DNA from: an uncultured Bacteroidales bacterium
GTDB taxonomy: Bacteria; Bacteroidota; Bacteroidia; Bacteroidales; Paludibacteraceae
DNA: 64,000 nt
Assembly (NCBI GenBank): GCA_946626605.1
Contig: CAMOUL010000007.1
Location: 1-64,000, forward strand
Reading direction: 5' to 3'
Part shown: piece after piece, positions 9,268 to 15,879 of the stretch
Layout of the letters: each line of letters opens with the position of its first letter
Numbering within the stretch: the stretch's first letter is position 1
Notes under the pieces: generated by a model
Databases searched by the model: none
What the model was told of the DNA's origin: nothing
The model's input: the letters and a program-made list of their open reading frames with translations, nothing else
Made by a program: the position numbers and the translations under genes

Positions 9268-9873
9268 ATGGAAAATAGCGTTGTAAATATTGTTAAACGT
9301 CTGATAATTAAGCGCGGACGTGCCACCTATTGGTTCGTTGATGATTTTGTGGCATGTGGAAATTATGCATCGGTAAAAAAAGCTCTTCAGCAACTCACCA
9401 ACGAGCACATGCTGTTGCGCATTAGTAATGGCGTTTATTATTACCCAAAGATTGACCGTGAATTGGGGCTTGGCGTATTGCTCCCTTCTAAAGAAAGTAC
9501 TGCTCTTGCTATCGCTAAACATGCGGGACTGAAAGTCGCACCAACCGGTGCTTTTGCACTCAATGCGCTTGGGCTGACGACGCAAGTACAAACAGTGGTC
9601 GCTTTTCTGACCAATGGTCGGGCACGGCAGATAGATCTTGGAGAAGGGCGATGTATCAAGTTCTTCCATTCTTCTTCACAGCGGCTTTTTGATTACAAAT
9701 CATATCGAATGATATTGATTATTCAAGCTATGACGGAATTAGGAGAATCCGGCGTCACAGAGGAAGTACGCTCCAAACTTAAAGAACAATTGGCACTGGT
9801 TTCGGAGCGAGACTTTATACACGATTTGAAATTAGCCCCGATTTGGGCACAAACAATACTGAGAGGACTATGA
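9268..9873 (+). CDS. AbiEi-like antitoxin / DUF6088-type regulator
   Basis: 201 residues. The N-terminal part (about 1-65) reads as a winged helix (VKKALQQLTNEHMLLRISNGVYYYP), and the remainder resembles the AbiEi/DUF6088 antitoxin domain (PTGAFALNALGLTTQV... FLTNGRARQIDLGEGRCIKF). In type IV AbiE systems this protein represses its own operon and counteracts the nucleotidyltransferase toxin. It overlaps the toxin gene by four bases (ATGA), typical of the pair. The 33-bp repeats and the leader stem upstream are likely operator sites. Assignment rests on sequence pattern and on the neighbour. Confidence 0.85.
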   Translation: MENSVVNIVKRLIIKRGRATYWFVDDFVACGNYASVKKALQQLTNEHMLLRISNGVYYYPKIDRELGLGVLLPSKESTALAIAKHAGLKVAPTGAFALNALGLTTQVQTVVAFLTNGRARQIDLGEGRCIKFFHSSSQRLFDYKSYRMILIIQAMTELGESGVTEEVRSKLKEQLALVSERDFIHDLKLAPIWAQTILRGL

Positions 9874-10883
9874 TTTTTACGGACTTGTCGGATCAAGGAA
9901 TGGTACAAATTCTTGACCAAGTGAATGGTCGGACCAACTCAGATCAGCAGACTATTGAGAAAGATTGGTGGGTAACGCAGGTATTACGTGTTCTTTTCTC
10001 TCGGCCGTATGCCGAACACCTGTCGTTCAAAGGTGGCACGTCGTTAAGCAAGGCGTGGAATATCATTGAGCGCTTTTCCGAAGATATCGACATTGCTATC
10101 AGCCGTGAGTATCTTGGCTTCGCCGGTGAACTCAGCCGAACACAGGTGAGTGACAAACTGCGCCGTGCTGCTTGCTCATTCGTGCGTGAGAAAATGCAAA
10201 ACGACGTGCGTGAAGGCTTGATTGCGATGAGTATCGCTCCTGATAAGTTTAGTGTACATGTGAATATAACCTCTGTCTCCACAACGGATCCGGAAGTCAT
10301 CTATGTGGACTACCAATCTGTCTTGCCGAACTCGGAATATATCGCGCACACCGTCAAAGTGGAGGTGAGCGGTCGCAGCATGCACGACCCTGTGCAAACG
10401 GTCGCGCTGCAATCGCAGATAGATACTATTCTGCCGCAATCTACAATCGTACAGCCTGCTTTTAATGTCAGCGTAGTAGTTCCCGAACGCACGTTCTTGG
10501 AGAAAGTCATGTTGCTGCACGAGGAATTTGCAAAACCGCAAACGGATATTCGTACGAGCCGCATGTCTCGCCATCTGTATGACATCTATTGCATGCTGCA
10601 CACGGATATCGCTGAGCGTGCTTTAGACAATGAACAACTCTATCGTTCCATCGTTGAACATCGACGTAAGTTCATTAATCTGCGTGATTTTGACTATGAC
10701 ATGCTTTATCCGGCCACGCTCTCTATCCTTCCGCCGGCATCCGTTGCCGACCTCTGGCGCAAGGACTACGAAAATATGCAAAAAACCATGATTTATGGCA
10801 ATTCTCCAACTTTTGATCAACTCATAGAATCCATCATAGAGTTACAGCAAATGATAAAAACATTACCTTATTCTCCGATGTGA
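9870..10883 (+). CDS. AbiEii-like nucleotidyltransferase toxin
   Basis: 337 residues from the ATG at 9870, which overlaps the antitoxin stop (ATGA) and follows GAGAGGA. An upstream in-frame ATG at 9843 would lengthen it by nine residues but lacks a ribosome site. The DNA-polymerase-beta type core is visible: KGGTSLSK followed by ERFSEDIDIAI (about residues 53-77), with the two aspartates that bind metal. Known AbiEii proteins transfer nucleotides to tRNA and stop growth during phage infection. The C-terminal half is helical. It is intact and ends 290 bases before the second mutA tail. Confidence 0.87.
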   Translation: MIFTDLSDQGMVQILDQVNGRTNSDQQTIEKDWWVTQVLRVLFSRPYAEHLSFKGGTSLSKAWNIIERFSEDIDIAISREYLGFAGELSRTQVSDKLRRAACSFVREKMQNDVREGLIAMSIAPDKFSVHVNITSVSTTDPEVIYVDYQSVLPNSEYIAHTVKVEVSGRSMHDPVQTVALQSQIDTILPQSTIVQPAFNVSVVVPERTFLEKVMLLHEEFAKPQTDIRTSRMSRHLYDIYCMLHTDIAERALDNEQLYRSIVEHRRKFINLRDFDYDMLYPATLSILPPASVADLWRKDYENMQKTMIYGNSPTFDQLIESIIELQQMIKTLPYSPM

Positions 10884-10992
10884 GTCATTTTTAGTATATT
10901 CAATTTAGGAAATAATTAAAGCCTAAGAATTCATAGCTGTTCCTTTGCGTGTGGCTGTATTCTCACAATGAGAGGTTGCAGAGTGCAGTCTC

Positions 10993-11015
10993 CTTCCTTT
11001 GCTTGCAAAAACAAG
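10993..11015 (-). repeat. Inverted copy of the sequence just after mutA
   Basis: The reverse complement of these 23 bases is identical to 2096-2118, the start of the mutA 3' untranslated region, and the match continues imperfectly into the last mutA codons (GATGCA...). Island A therefore has this segment in opposite orientation at its two ends. The spacer 10884-11118 shows no gene. Confidence 0.75.
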
Positions 11016-11118
11016 TATTATTCTTCTGCATCCTTTCCATTACCCACTTTTCCGTATGCTTCTGGGGTGCCCGTGCTCGAATATGTCTGCGGCGACACCG
11101 CCTTTGCAGTGACATAAT

Positions 11119-11269
11119 AGGACTACGACGTCTTATCTCGGCTTATTGCCTCGAACGATTATTGCAAGCAATTTTCCTCTACAAAGCCGGCGTTGCCGCC
11201 ATCTTCGGCCCCGGCACACCGGTAGCCTACTCCGCTAAAGTGGTAATGCAACTCCTGATGCAGGAATAA
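11119..11269 (+). pseudogene. mutA 3'-end fragment, copy 2, with a 44-bp insertion
   Basis: 11174-11269 encodes the last 31 residues of MutA plus stop, identical in protein to copy 1 but with 13 synonymous differences (86% DNA identity). AGGACTACGAC at 11119-11129 equals mutA 1984-1994, which in the gene directly precedes this segment; here 44 bases (11130-11173) are inserted between them. The codons (ATC, TTC, GGC) fit the body of mutA better than copy 1 does, so this may be the displaced original end. No start or complete gene remains. Confidence 0.85.
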
Positions 11270-11303
11270 CGAATGAAAGAGTTAAAGAGTTAATGAGTTA
11301 AAG

Positions 11304-11337
11304 AAAGAGAGCAGCTTGCAGGCTGCTCTCTTTTGTT
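11304..11337 (+). terminator. Terminator after mutA tail copy 2
   Basis: AAAGAGAGCAGC (11304-11315) pairs with GCTGCTCTCTTT (11322-11333) and a T-rich tail follows. It is preceded by an octamer-like repeat (AAAGAGTT units, 11276-11302) that recurs after copy 3 at 23588. Probably the original mutA terminator. Confidence 0.85.
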
Positions 11338-11534
11338 TGTCTTACAGATACCATCCTGTCTAATTTCGGGAAATTGTACTCTCATGCTTAGGTGAAACTA
11401 AGCATTTAGTAAGGACATAGTAAGCATAATGTATAACGAATGACTAAGAATATATAAGAACCACTAACGGTCGCGTTCTTAGCCACAGGGGCACGATTAT
11501 TACGGCAAATGGGTCGCAAAGATAAAAAAATGAC

Positions 11535-11676
11535 ATGACACTTTTGACACTTTTGACACTTTCTATCTTTTTGACAGTGGCTTCACGATTTGCAAGTATC
11601 AAAATGTCAGTAATCGTCCCAAAACAAGCCAGATTTTTGACATTTTGAAAGAAAGTGCCAAAAGTGTCAAAAGTGT
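11535..11676. repeat. Inverted array of 9-bp TGACACTTT repeats
   Basis: Three head-to-tail copies of TGACACTTT at about 11535-11562 face three inverted copies at about 11649-11676, with an 85-base centre. The arms match at about 26 of 29 positions. The layout resembles iterons or a multi-site operator. No replication or regulator gene remains next to it, and 11338-11530 holds nothing I can identify. Confidence 0.6.
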
Positions 11677-11741
11677 CAATACAAATTTTTACGTTTTACT
11701 TGCACATGTCATTTGTTTTTGTAACCGGAGAAGCCAAGTAC

Positions 11742-11792
11742 AAGAAGTTCTAATCGTCAAGCACACGGGGCTAATACCTCGGGTGCTTCATT
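11742..11792 (+). repeat. 3'-end hairpin module, copy 1
   Basis: Ends an open frame in ...YKKF-stop and continues TAATCGTCAAGCAC...GGGG...CCTCGGGTGCTTCATT, a strong hairpin. Copies 2-4 lie at 12155, 12571 and 13109. The coding part upstream is only a fragment (about 11690-11753). Confidence 0.75.
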
Positions 11793-11925
11793 TTTGTGCA
11801 GTTTATAGTTGCAAAATATGCAAAATAAGATGGTTTTAGTTGCTGAAAATTGCAAAATAAGACAGTTTGATAAGATTTTTTTTGCAAATTTAGACGTTTT
11901 ATATGCATATATCATAAAAAAAGTG

Positions 11926-11936
11926 TACCTTTGCAG
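11926..11936 (+). promoter_or_regulatory. -7 box of the truncated ATPase gene
   Basis: TACCTTTGCAG, 87 bases before the ATG at 12023. Confidence 0.65.
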
Positions 11937-11944
11937 CAGTTTTT

Positions 11945-12020
11945 CGTTCAAGAAAGTGTAATAACACATATTTTATTCGTTCAAAAAAGTGTAGTATCAC
12001 ATAAATTATACGTTTGAAAA
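11945..12020. repeat. 33-bp tandem repeats in the leader of the truncated ATPase
   Basis: Units 11945-11977 and 11978-12010 share CGTTCAA-AAAGTGTA and CACATA blocks; a third unit begins at 12011 (CGTTTGAAAAAA) and runs into the start codon. Inside the first is GTGTAATAACAC, a small palindrome. The 33-bp period is the same as upstream of the AbiE pair. Confidence 0.65.
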
Positions 12021-12022
12021 AA

Positions 12023-12166
12023 ATGTTAAAAAGAAAGATCGAAGACACGCTTACCCAATGGAAAAATACGCCGAATCACAAGCCTTTGGTGATTATGGGT
12101 ATCCGCCAATGCGGTAAGACATTTATCACACAGCACTTTGCCGAGGCGAATTACAAGAAACTATAA
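12023..12166 (+). pseudogene. Truncated AAA-family (DUF4143-type) ATPase
   Basis: 47 codons only. The N-terminus carries a P-loop (GIRQCGKT, about residues 26-33) in the layout of the large Bacteroidales ATPase family with C-terminal DUF4143 (usual length about 400 residues). After ...FAEANYKKL the frame ends in the shared hairpin module (copy 2, 12155-12205). The original promoter and leader are still present. It looks like a recombination product between the 5' end of the ATPase gene and the 3' end of another gene. Confidence 0.7.
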
Positions 12167-12205
12167 TCGTCAAGCACCCGGGGCAAAAACCTCGGGTGCT
12201 TCATT
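12155..12205 (+). repeat. 3'-end hairpin module, copy 2
   Basis: AAACTATAATCGTCAAGCA then an ACCCGGGG...CCTCGGGT stem. After it runs a roughly 150-bp segment (12206-12350) with CACAAAATTGTG, an imperfect ACGG...CCGT stem and a -7 box; a homologous segment lies at 13220-13373 before the DUF1016 gene. Confidence 0.8.
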
Positions 12206-12318
12206 CACACATTCACTGATTCACACAAAATTGTGAGTAAAATCGCATTACGGTGGCATTTTTGCCGCCGTTTTGCTTTAATTTATGCAAAAAATTTGCA
12301 TATGTCAAAAATTTTTTG

Positions 12319-12328
12319 TATCTTTGCA
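12319..12328 (+). promoter_or_regulatory. -7 box and palindrome before the ORF6N fragment
   Basis: TATCTTTGCA, followed by the leader stem GCACCC/GGGTGC and by the palindrome GGTCACAA-T-TTGTGACC (12354-12370), which ends 17 bases before the ATG at 12388 and looks like an operator. Confidence 0.6.
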
Positions 12329-12387
12329 CCCGACTTGGGTGCATCGAACGAACCGGTCACAATTTGTGACCAGTTATAAACCACGAT

Positions 12388-12581
12388 ATGGCTAAGAAGA
12401 ACGCAATAGCAAAAGTAGAGTCGGAGCAGTTACAAACGACTAACCACATCGAAAACTTGATAGTTGATGTGCGCGCAAAGGTCAGTCGGTCAAAGGTTCT
12501 GCAATCAGCATGGTTCTTAACCGCTGGAAAACCAACCGTAAGATTGAGCAAATCGCCGAAGCACAATTCCGCAAACTCTAA
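12388..12581 (+). pseudogene. ORF6N-domain gene fragment joined out of frame to another gene's 3' end
   Basis: Codons 1-30 (MAKKNAIAKV...IENLIVDVR) match the N-terminus of ORF6N/KilA-N-type proteins carried by mobile elements. At about 12478 the sequence switches to a tail encoding KGQSVKGSAISMVLNRWK...FRKL-stop (stop 12579-12581), which is in another frame. The same tail recurs at 13014-13120. The open frame that runs on to 12672 crosses this junction in the wrong frame and is not a real protein. Confidence 0.65.
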
Positions 12582-12620
12582 TCGTCAAGCACCCGGGGCA
12601 AAAACCTCGGGTGCTTCATT
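12571..12620 (+). repeat. 3'-end hairpin module, copy 3
   Basis: Same stop-hairpin arrangement. Together with upstream coding tail and downstream TCTTATCTC...TTCGAACGATTAT it forms a roughly 180-bp duplication of 13014-13193. Confidence 0.8.
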
Positions 12621-12668
12621 CACAAATTCTTATCTCACTGCGTTCGAACGATTATTTCACACAAAATT

Positions 12669-12887
12669 GTGAGTAATTTATTAGAGAATTGGATCAAAAT
12701 TCAGTTGTTCGGTTTTTCCGAACTACTGTCGCTGATGGCAAATCATATAATGCACGAATACACCATCTATCGTCAGCGAGAAATGAACCAATTAGAGTCC
12801 GACTATGATCGCGCCATACGACAGTTATCTCTCTTCAGTGGCTCCACCGAACAACTCTCAAGCGAAACGTCAATAGATGAAGAATAA
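12669..12887 (+). CDS. Possible small protein or remnant, 72 residues
   Basis: GTG start at 12669 directly after the CACAAAATTGTG palindrome. The product is acidic at its end (SLFSGSTEQLSSETSIDEE) and helical. No relative is recognised, and it lies among truncated genes with no promoter of its own, so it may be the C-terminal remainder of a lost gene. Confidence 0.3.
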   Translation: MSNLLENWIKIQLFGFSELLSLMANHIMHEYTIYRQREMNQLESDYDRAIRQLSLFSGSTEQLSSETSIDEE

Positions 12888-12959
12888 AGGTTACTTTTGG
12901 CAAAAATGCACGATATATATAGGCAGAGTTTCGGGAACGAGGCTCTGTTTTTTTTGTGC

Positions 12960-13120
12960 CTGCTTTTCTGCCCGCAGAGTTCACCACTGCCGATCTCATC
13001 AAACTCCGTGCACGTAAAGGTCAGTCGGTCAAAGGTTCTGCTATCTGCATGGTCCTCAACCGCTGGCGCACCAACCACAAAATCGAGCAAATCGGCGAAG
13101 GCAAGTGGAAGAAACTATAA
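12960..13120 (+). pseudogene. 3' fragment of a gene with a winged-helix-like C-terminus
   Basis: An open frame encodes ...FTTADLIKLRARKGQSV, KGSAICMVLNRWRTNHKIEQ and IGEGKWKKL-stop. This looks like a small DNA-binding winged helix at the end of a larger protein. The 5' part is replaced by an ATG-led stretch (12906) and a T8 run. This copy keeps more of the ancestral coding tail than the one at 12478. Confidence 0.55.
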
Positions 13121-13159
13121 TCGTCAAGCACCCGGGGCTAATACCTCGGGTGCTTCATT
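13109..13159 (+). repeat. 3'-end hairpin module, copy 4
   Basis: AAACTATAATCGTCAAGCA, GC-rich stem, CTTCATT, then TCTTATCTCACTACG and TTCGAACGATTAT. The latter pair also occurs in the 44-bp insertion at 11130-11173. Confidence 0.8.
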
Positions 13160-13338
13160 CACAGATTCTTATCTCACTACGTTCGAACGATTATGGAAAT
13201 TTTGACAGAGCAAAAATTCACACATTCACACATTCACACATTCACACAAAATTGTGAGTAAAATCGCAAAACGGTCGCATTTTGCGGCCGTTTTGCTTTA
13301 ATTTATGCAAAAAAATTGCATATGTCAAAATTTTTGTG

Positions 13339-13348
13339 TACCTTTGCA
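13339..13348 (+). promoter_or_regulatory. -7 box of the DUF1016 gene
   Basis: TACCTTTGCA, followed by the near-palindrome TTGCAC...GTGCAA in the leader, 44 bases before the ATG at 13392. This decides the start: the upstream in-frame ATG at 13305 precedes the promoter. Confidence 0.75.
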
Positions 13349-13391
13349 CGCAATTTGTGTGCAAGGTAAACCAATCGCAATTAGAATAGTT

Positions 13392-14504
13392 ATGGCTAAT
13401 ATAGAAACGACAGAAAGAATTGATGCATTGTTCGAGCGCATTTCTTCTTTAATTGATCAAGCGCGCTCGTACGTAGTTAACGCTGTCAAGATAGCAGAGG
13501 TTAAAACTCGCTATGAAGTTGGGCGTTATATCTTGGAGGATGAGCAGCAAGGCGAACGAGCAAAGTACGGAGAACAAGTACTTCGTCAGTTGTCCGCTCG
13601 TTTGATGGAGCGATATGGCGAAGATTGGACTTTTGACACCCTTAAAAGATGTCGCCAGTTTTATCAAGCATACGCCAATGCTTCAATTAGCGCAACGCCG
13701 TTGCTCCAATTGGAGAATCATATAGAAACTGCTGATTCTAAGGCGGTTGTAAATTCGAGCAACGCCGTTGCTCCAATTCAGTTGCCTCGTTTTATACTCT
13801 CGTGGTCGCATTATCTTATCTTAATGCGCATTGAGAATATCGAGGCGCGTAGTTTCTATGAGTTGGAGTGCGCTCAACAACAGTGGTCAGTTAAGCAACT
13901 CAGTCGCCAAGTAGGCAGCAGCTTATATGAGCGTTTAGCTCTTAGTCGTAACAAAGACGAGGTTATGCGTCTCGCGCGTGAAGGACTGACTATTGAAAAG
14001 CCGGAAGATGTTATCAAGAACCCGATTACGCTGGAGTTTCTTGGTCTCAAGCGAGAGGCTGCCTATTCGGAATCGAAATTAGAAAATGCTATCATTAACA
14101 AGATGCAACAATTTCTTTTGGAAATGGGTAAGGGTTTCTTGTTTGAGACGCGCCAAAAGCATTTTGTATTTGATGAACGTAATTTCTTCGTTGACTTGAT
14201 ATTCTACAATCGCCTGCTTAAATGCTATGTACTCATCGACCTAAAGATTGGCGATTTAACACATCAGGATCTTGGTCAAATGCAGATGTATGTCAATTAT
14301 TATGATCGCTATATTAAACAGGACTTTGAGAACCCCACTATCGGCATATTATTGTGCGAAGAAAAGAGCGATGCGTTGGTTGAACTGACCTTGCCGAAAG
14401 ACTCCAATGTATATGCCGCACAATATTCGCTCTATTTACCGGACAAGGCACTCTTACAGCGCAAGTTGAAGGAATGGATTGACGAATTCAACGAGAAAGA
14501 ATAA
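13392..14504 (+). CDS. DUF1016 (YhcG-type) PD-(D/E)XK nuclease
   Basis: 370 residues. The N-terminal DUF1016_N winged-helix region (GRYILEDEQQGERAKYGEQV, then LSARLMERYG) is followed by a linker, the conserved LSWSHYLILMRIENIEARSFYE block and a C-terminal nuclease domain with NFFVDLIFYN and LIDLKIG (about residues 262-290), giving D and DxK of the active site. The family is common in defence islands and next to restriction systems; its exact target is not settled. The linker holds two copies of a 20-base sequence (13692-13711 and 13759-13778) read in different frames. Start chosen from the promoter at 13339. Confidence 0.87.
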   Translation: MANIETTERIDALFERISSLIDQARSYVVNAVKIAEVKTRYEVGRYILEDEQQGERAKYGEQVLRQLSARLMERYGEDWTFDTLKRCRQFYQAYANASISATPLLQLENHIETADSKAVVNSSNAVAPIQLPRFILSWSHYLILMRIENIEARSFYELECAQQQWSVKQLSRQVGSSLYERLALSRNKDEVMRLAREGLTIEKPEDVIKNPITLEFLGLKREAAYSESKLENAIINKMQQFLLEMGKGFLFETRQKHFVFDERNFFVDLIFYNRLLKCYVLIDLKIGDLTHQDLGQMQMYVNYYDRYIKQDFENPTIGILLCEEKSDALVELTLPKDSNVYAAQYSLYLPDKALLQRKLKEWIDEFNEKE

Positions 14505-14563
14505 GATTTGGCACTCGCGTAAGAATGTTGGGTAAAAAGTTGGGTAAAAACTAATACCAAGAT

Positions 14564-14641
14564 ATGGAAGGAGAAGTAGGAAAGACCCGCTTGGCTGAAT
14601 ACAAAGCCATCCGCCCCCTCATACCACATGATCTGGCGTAG
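14564..14641 (+). other. Short open frame of 25 codons, probably a remnant
   Basis: Encodes MEGEVGKTRLAEYKAIRP and ends HDLA-stop. It lies in the 233-base spacer after the DUF1016 gene. No function is recognised; the rest of the spacer is A/T rich with a palindrome AATAAATTA/TAATTTATT near 14676. Confidence 0.2.
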
Positions 14642-14737
14642 TCCGCAAGACTTGAATCCCGAAACTTGTTTTGATTAATAAATTATTAATTTATTAGAAA
14701 GATTATTATTGTAGAAACTCTATAAAACCACAACGAT

Positions 14738-15811
14738 ATGAATGAGAAGAAATATCTATCTTATTTGAAAGAGTACCACAAATGGTTGCAAAGCCATAAG
14801 GTAAAGGCGAAAGAAGATTTGGCAGAGCGAGAGAACCATGCCAAAGAGATGCGGAAATATGACAAGAACCGTCTTCTCAACATGTCTGCTGAGGATGTTT
14901 ATGATTTGCTGTCTCCGCTGTGGGCTATGGCTATGTGGGGCAACAAACATTATAAAATAGACAATCTGATCGAGACCAACACCATTGAGCTGATGCGTGC
15001 CCAGTTTGCCAATCTGCTTTATGGGAAAGATTCACTTGCCAAGCGTTGGGATGAGTTTCGCCAGAAAGTGAAGGGTGTCGGACCTGCTATCATGAGTGAA
15101 ATTCTAAACAAAGCATTCCCGAATGAGTGTATTCTTTGGAACAGCAAAACCAAAACAGGTTTCACCATTTTGGATGTTCCCAACACGCCCAAATACGACT
15201 CTGCGATGGATGGCAAGATGTATGCTTATCTGTCAGAGTGTGGCATGAAGATGCTGGAATGTGCCAAGAACAACGGCTACCATGATTTGGAAAATCTGAT
15301 AGCTCTTGACTATTTCATCTGGCAGGAAGTTCAGAAAGATGTAGACGAGCCGGAGCAAAAAGAAGTTCAAGTTCCGAAGAACAAGAAAGAATCCACTTTT
15401 GTACATAACGACATACGCGATAAAATCAAAGAAATAGGCGAGTGTCTTGGATTTAAGGCAACTACTGAAGTAGCCGTAGCTAATGGCGCCAGAGTGGATG
15501 CCGTATGGGAAGTGTCTATTGGCAACATGGGCAGAATTATTTATGTGTTTGAAGTGCAGACTTCCGGTTCAATAGATAGTTTGATTCTTAATCTCATGAA
15601 AGCCAAGAACAACAAGGCTGTGCAAGGTATTGTAGCGGTGTCGGATGCAGAACAGATTGAGAAGATACGAAAAGAGGTAGAGGCGCTTTCAGATGTTAAC
15701 AAAGACATCAAATATTGGGATTATACAGATGTTCTCGAAGTTCATGAGGCATTACAAAAGGCTAATGAGAGTATCAATAAGTTAGGGCTTGTTCCTGCAA
15801 GTATTAAGTAA
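14738..15811 (+). CDS. Putative nuclease: helix-hairpin-helix-like N-terminus and PD-(D/E)XK-like C-terminus
   Basis: 357 residues, family not recognised. Residues about 110-145 (KVKGVGPAIMSEILNKAFP) look like a helix-hairpin-helix. After a hydrophilic linker (about 200-220) comes ARVDAVWEV...IIYVFEVQTSG (about 248-275), with D, then ExQ in place of ExK, as in some divergent PD-(D/E)XK enzymes. Six bases of D/E-rich helices follow. It precedes the res-mod pair by 68 bases on the same strand, so it may be an extra nuclease or specificity factor of that system. Function is inference. Confidence 0.65.
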   Translation: MNEKKYLSYLKEYHKWLQSHKVKAKEDLAERENHAKEMRKYDKNRLLNMSAEDVYDLLSPLWAMAMWGNKHYKIDNLIETNTIELMRAQFANLLYGKDSLAKRWDEFRQKVKGVGPAIMSEILNKAFPNECILWNSKTKTGFTILDVPNTPKYDSAMDGKMYAYLSECGMKMLECAKNNGYHDLENLIALDYFIWQEVQKDVDEPEQKEVQVPKNKKESTFVHNDIRDKIKEIGECLGFKATTEVAVANGARVDAVWEVSIGNMGRIIYVFEVQTSGSIDSLILNLMKAKNNKAVQGIVAVSDAEQIEKIRKEVEALSDVNKDIKYWDYTDVLEVHEALQKANESINKLGLVPASIK

Positions 15812-15879
15812 GATGGAAGATATAGCCCCAAAAGGAACGGGCAGGGGAAAGAAGGAGAGAATTAGCATAACACAACAAT

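Noticed and set aside
12388..12672. Open frame of 94 codons as an intact gene
   Set aside because: Only the first 30 codons belong to an ORF6N gene; after the junction at about 12478 the true coding frame of the tail is different.
11742..13159. Integron attC array
   Set aside because: Cassette-like layout, but no integron integrase and no recognisable R/L boxes; kept only as an analogy.
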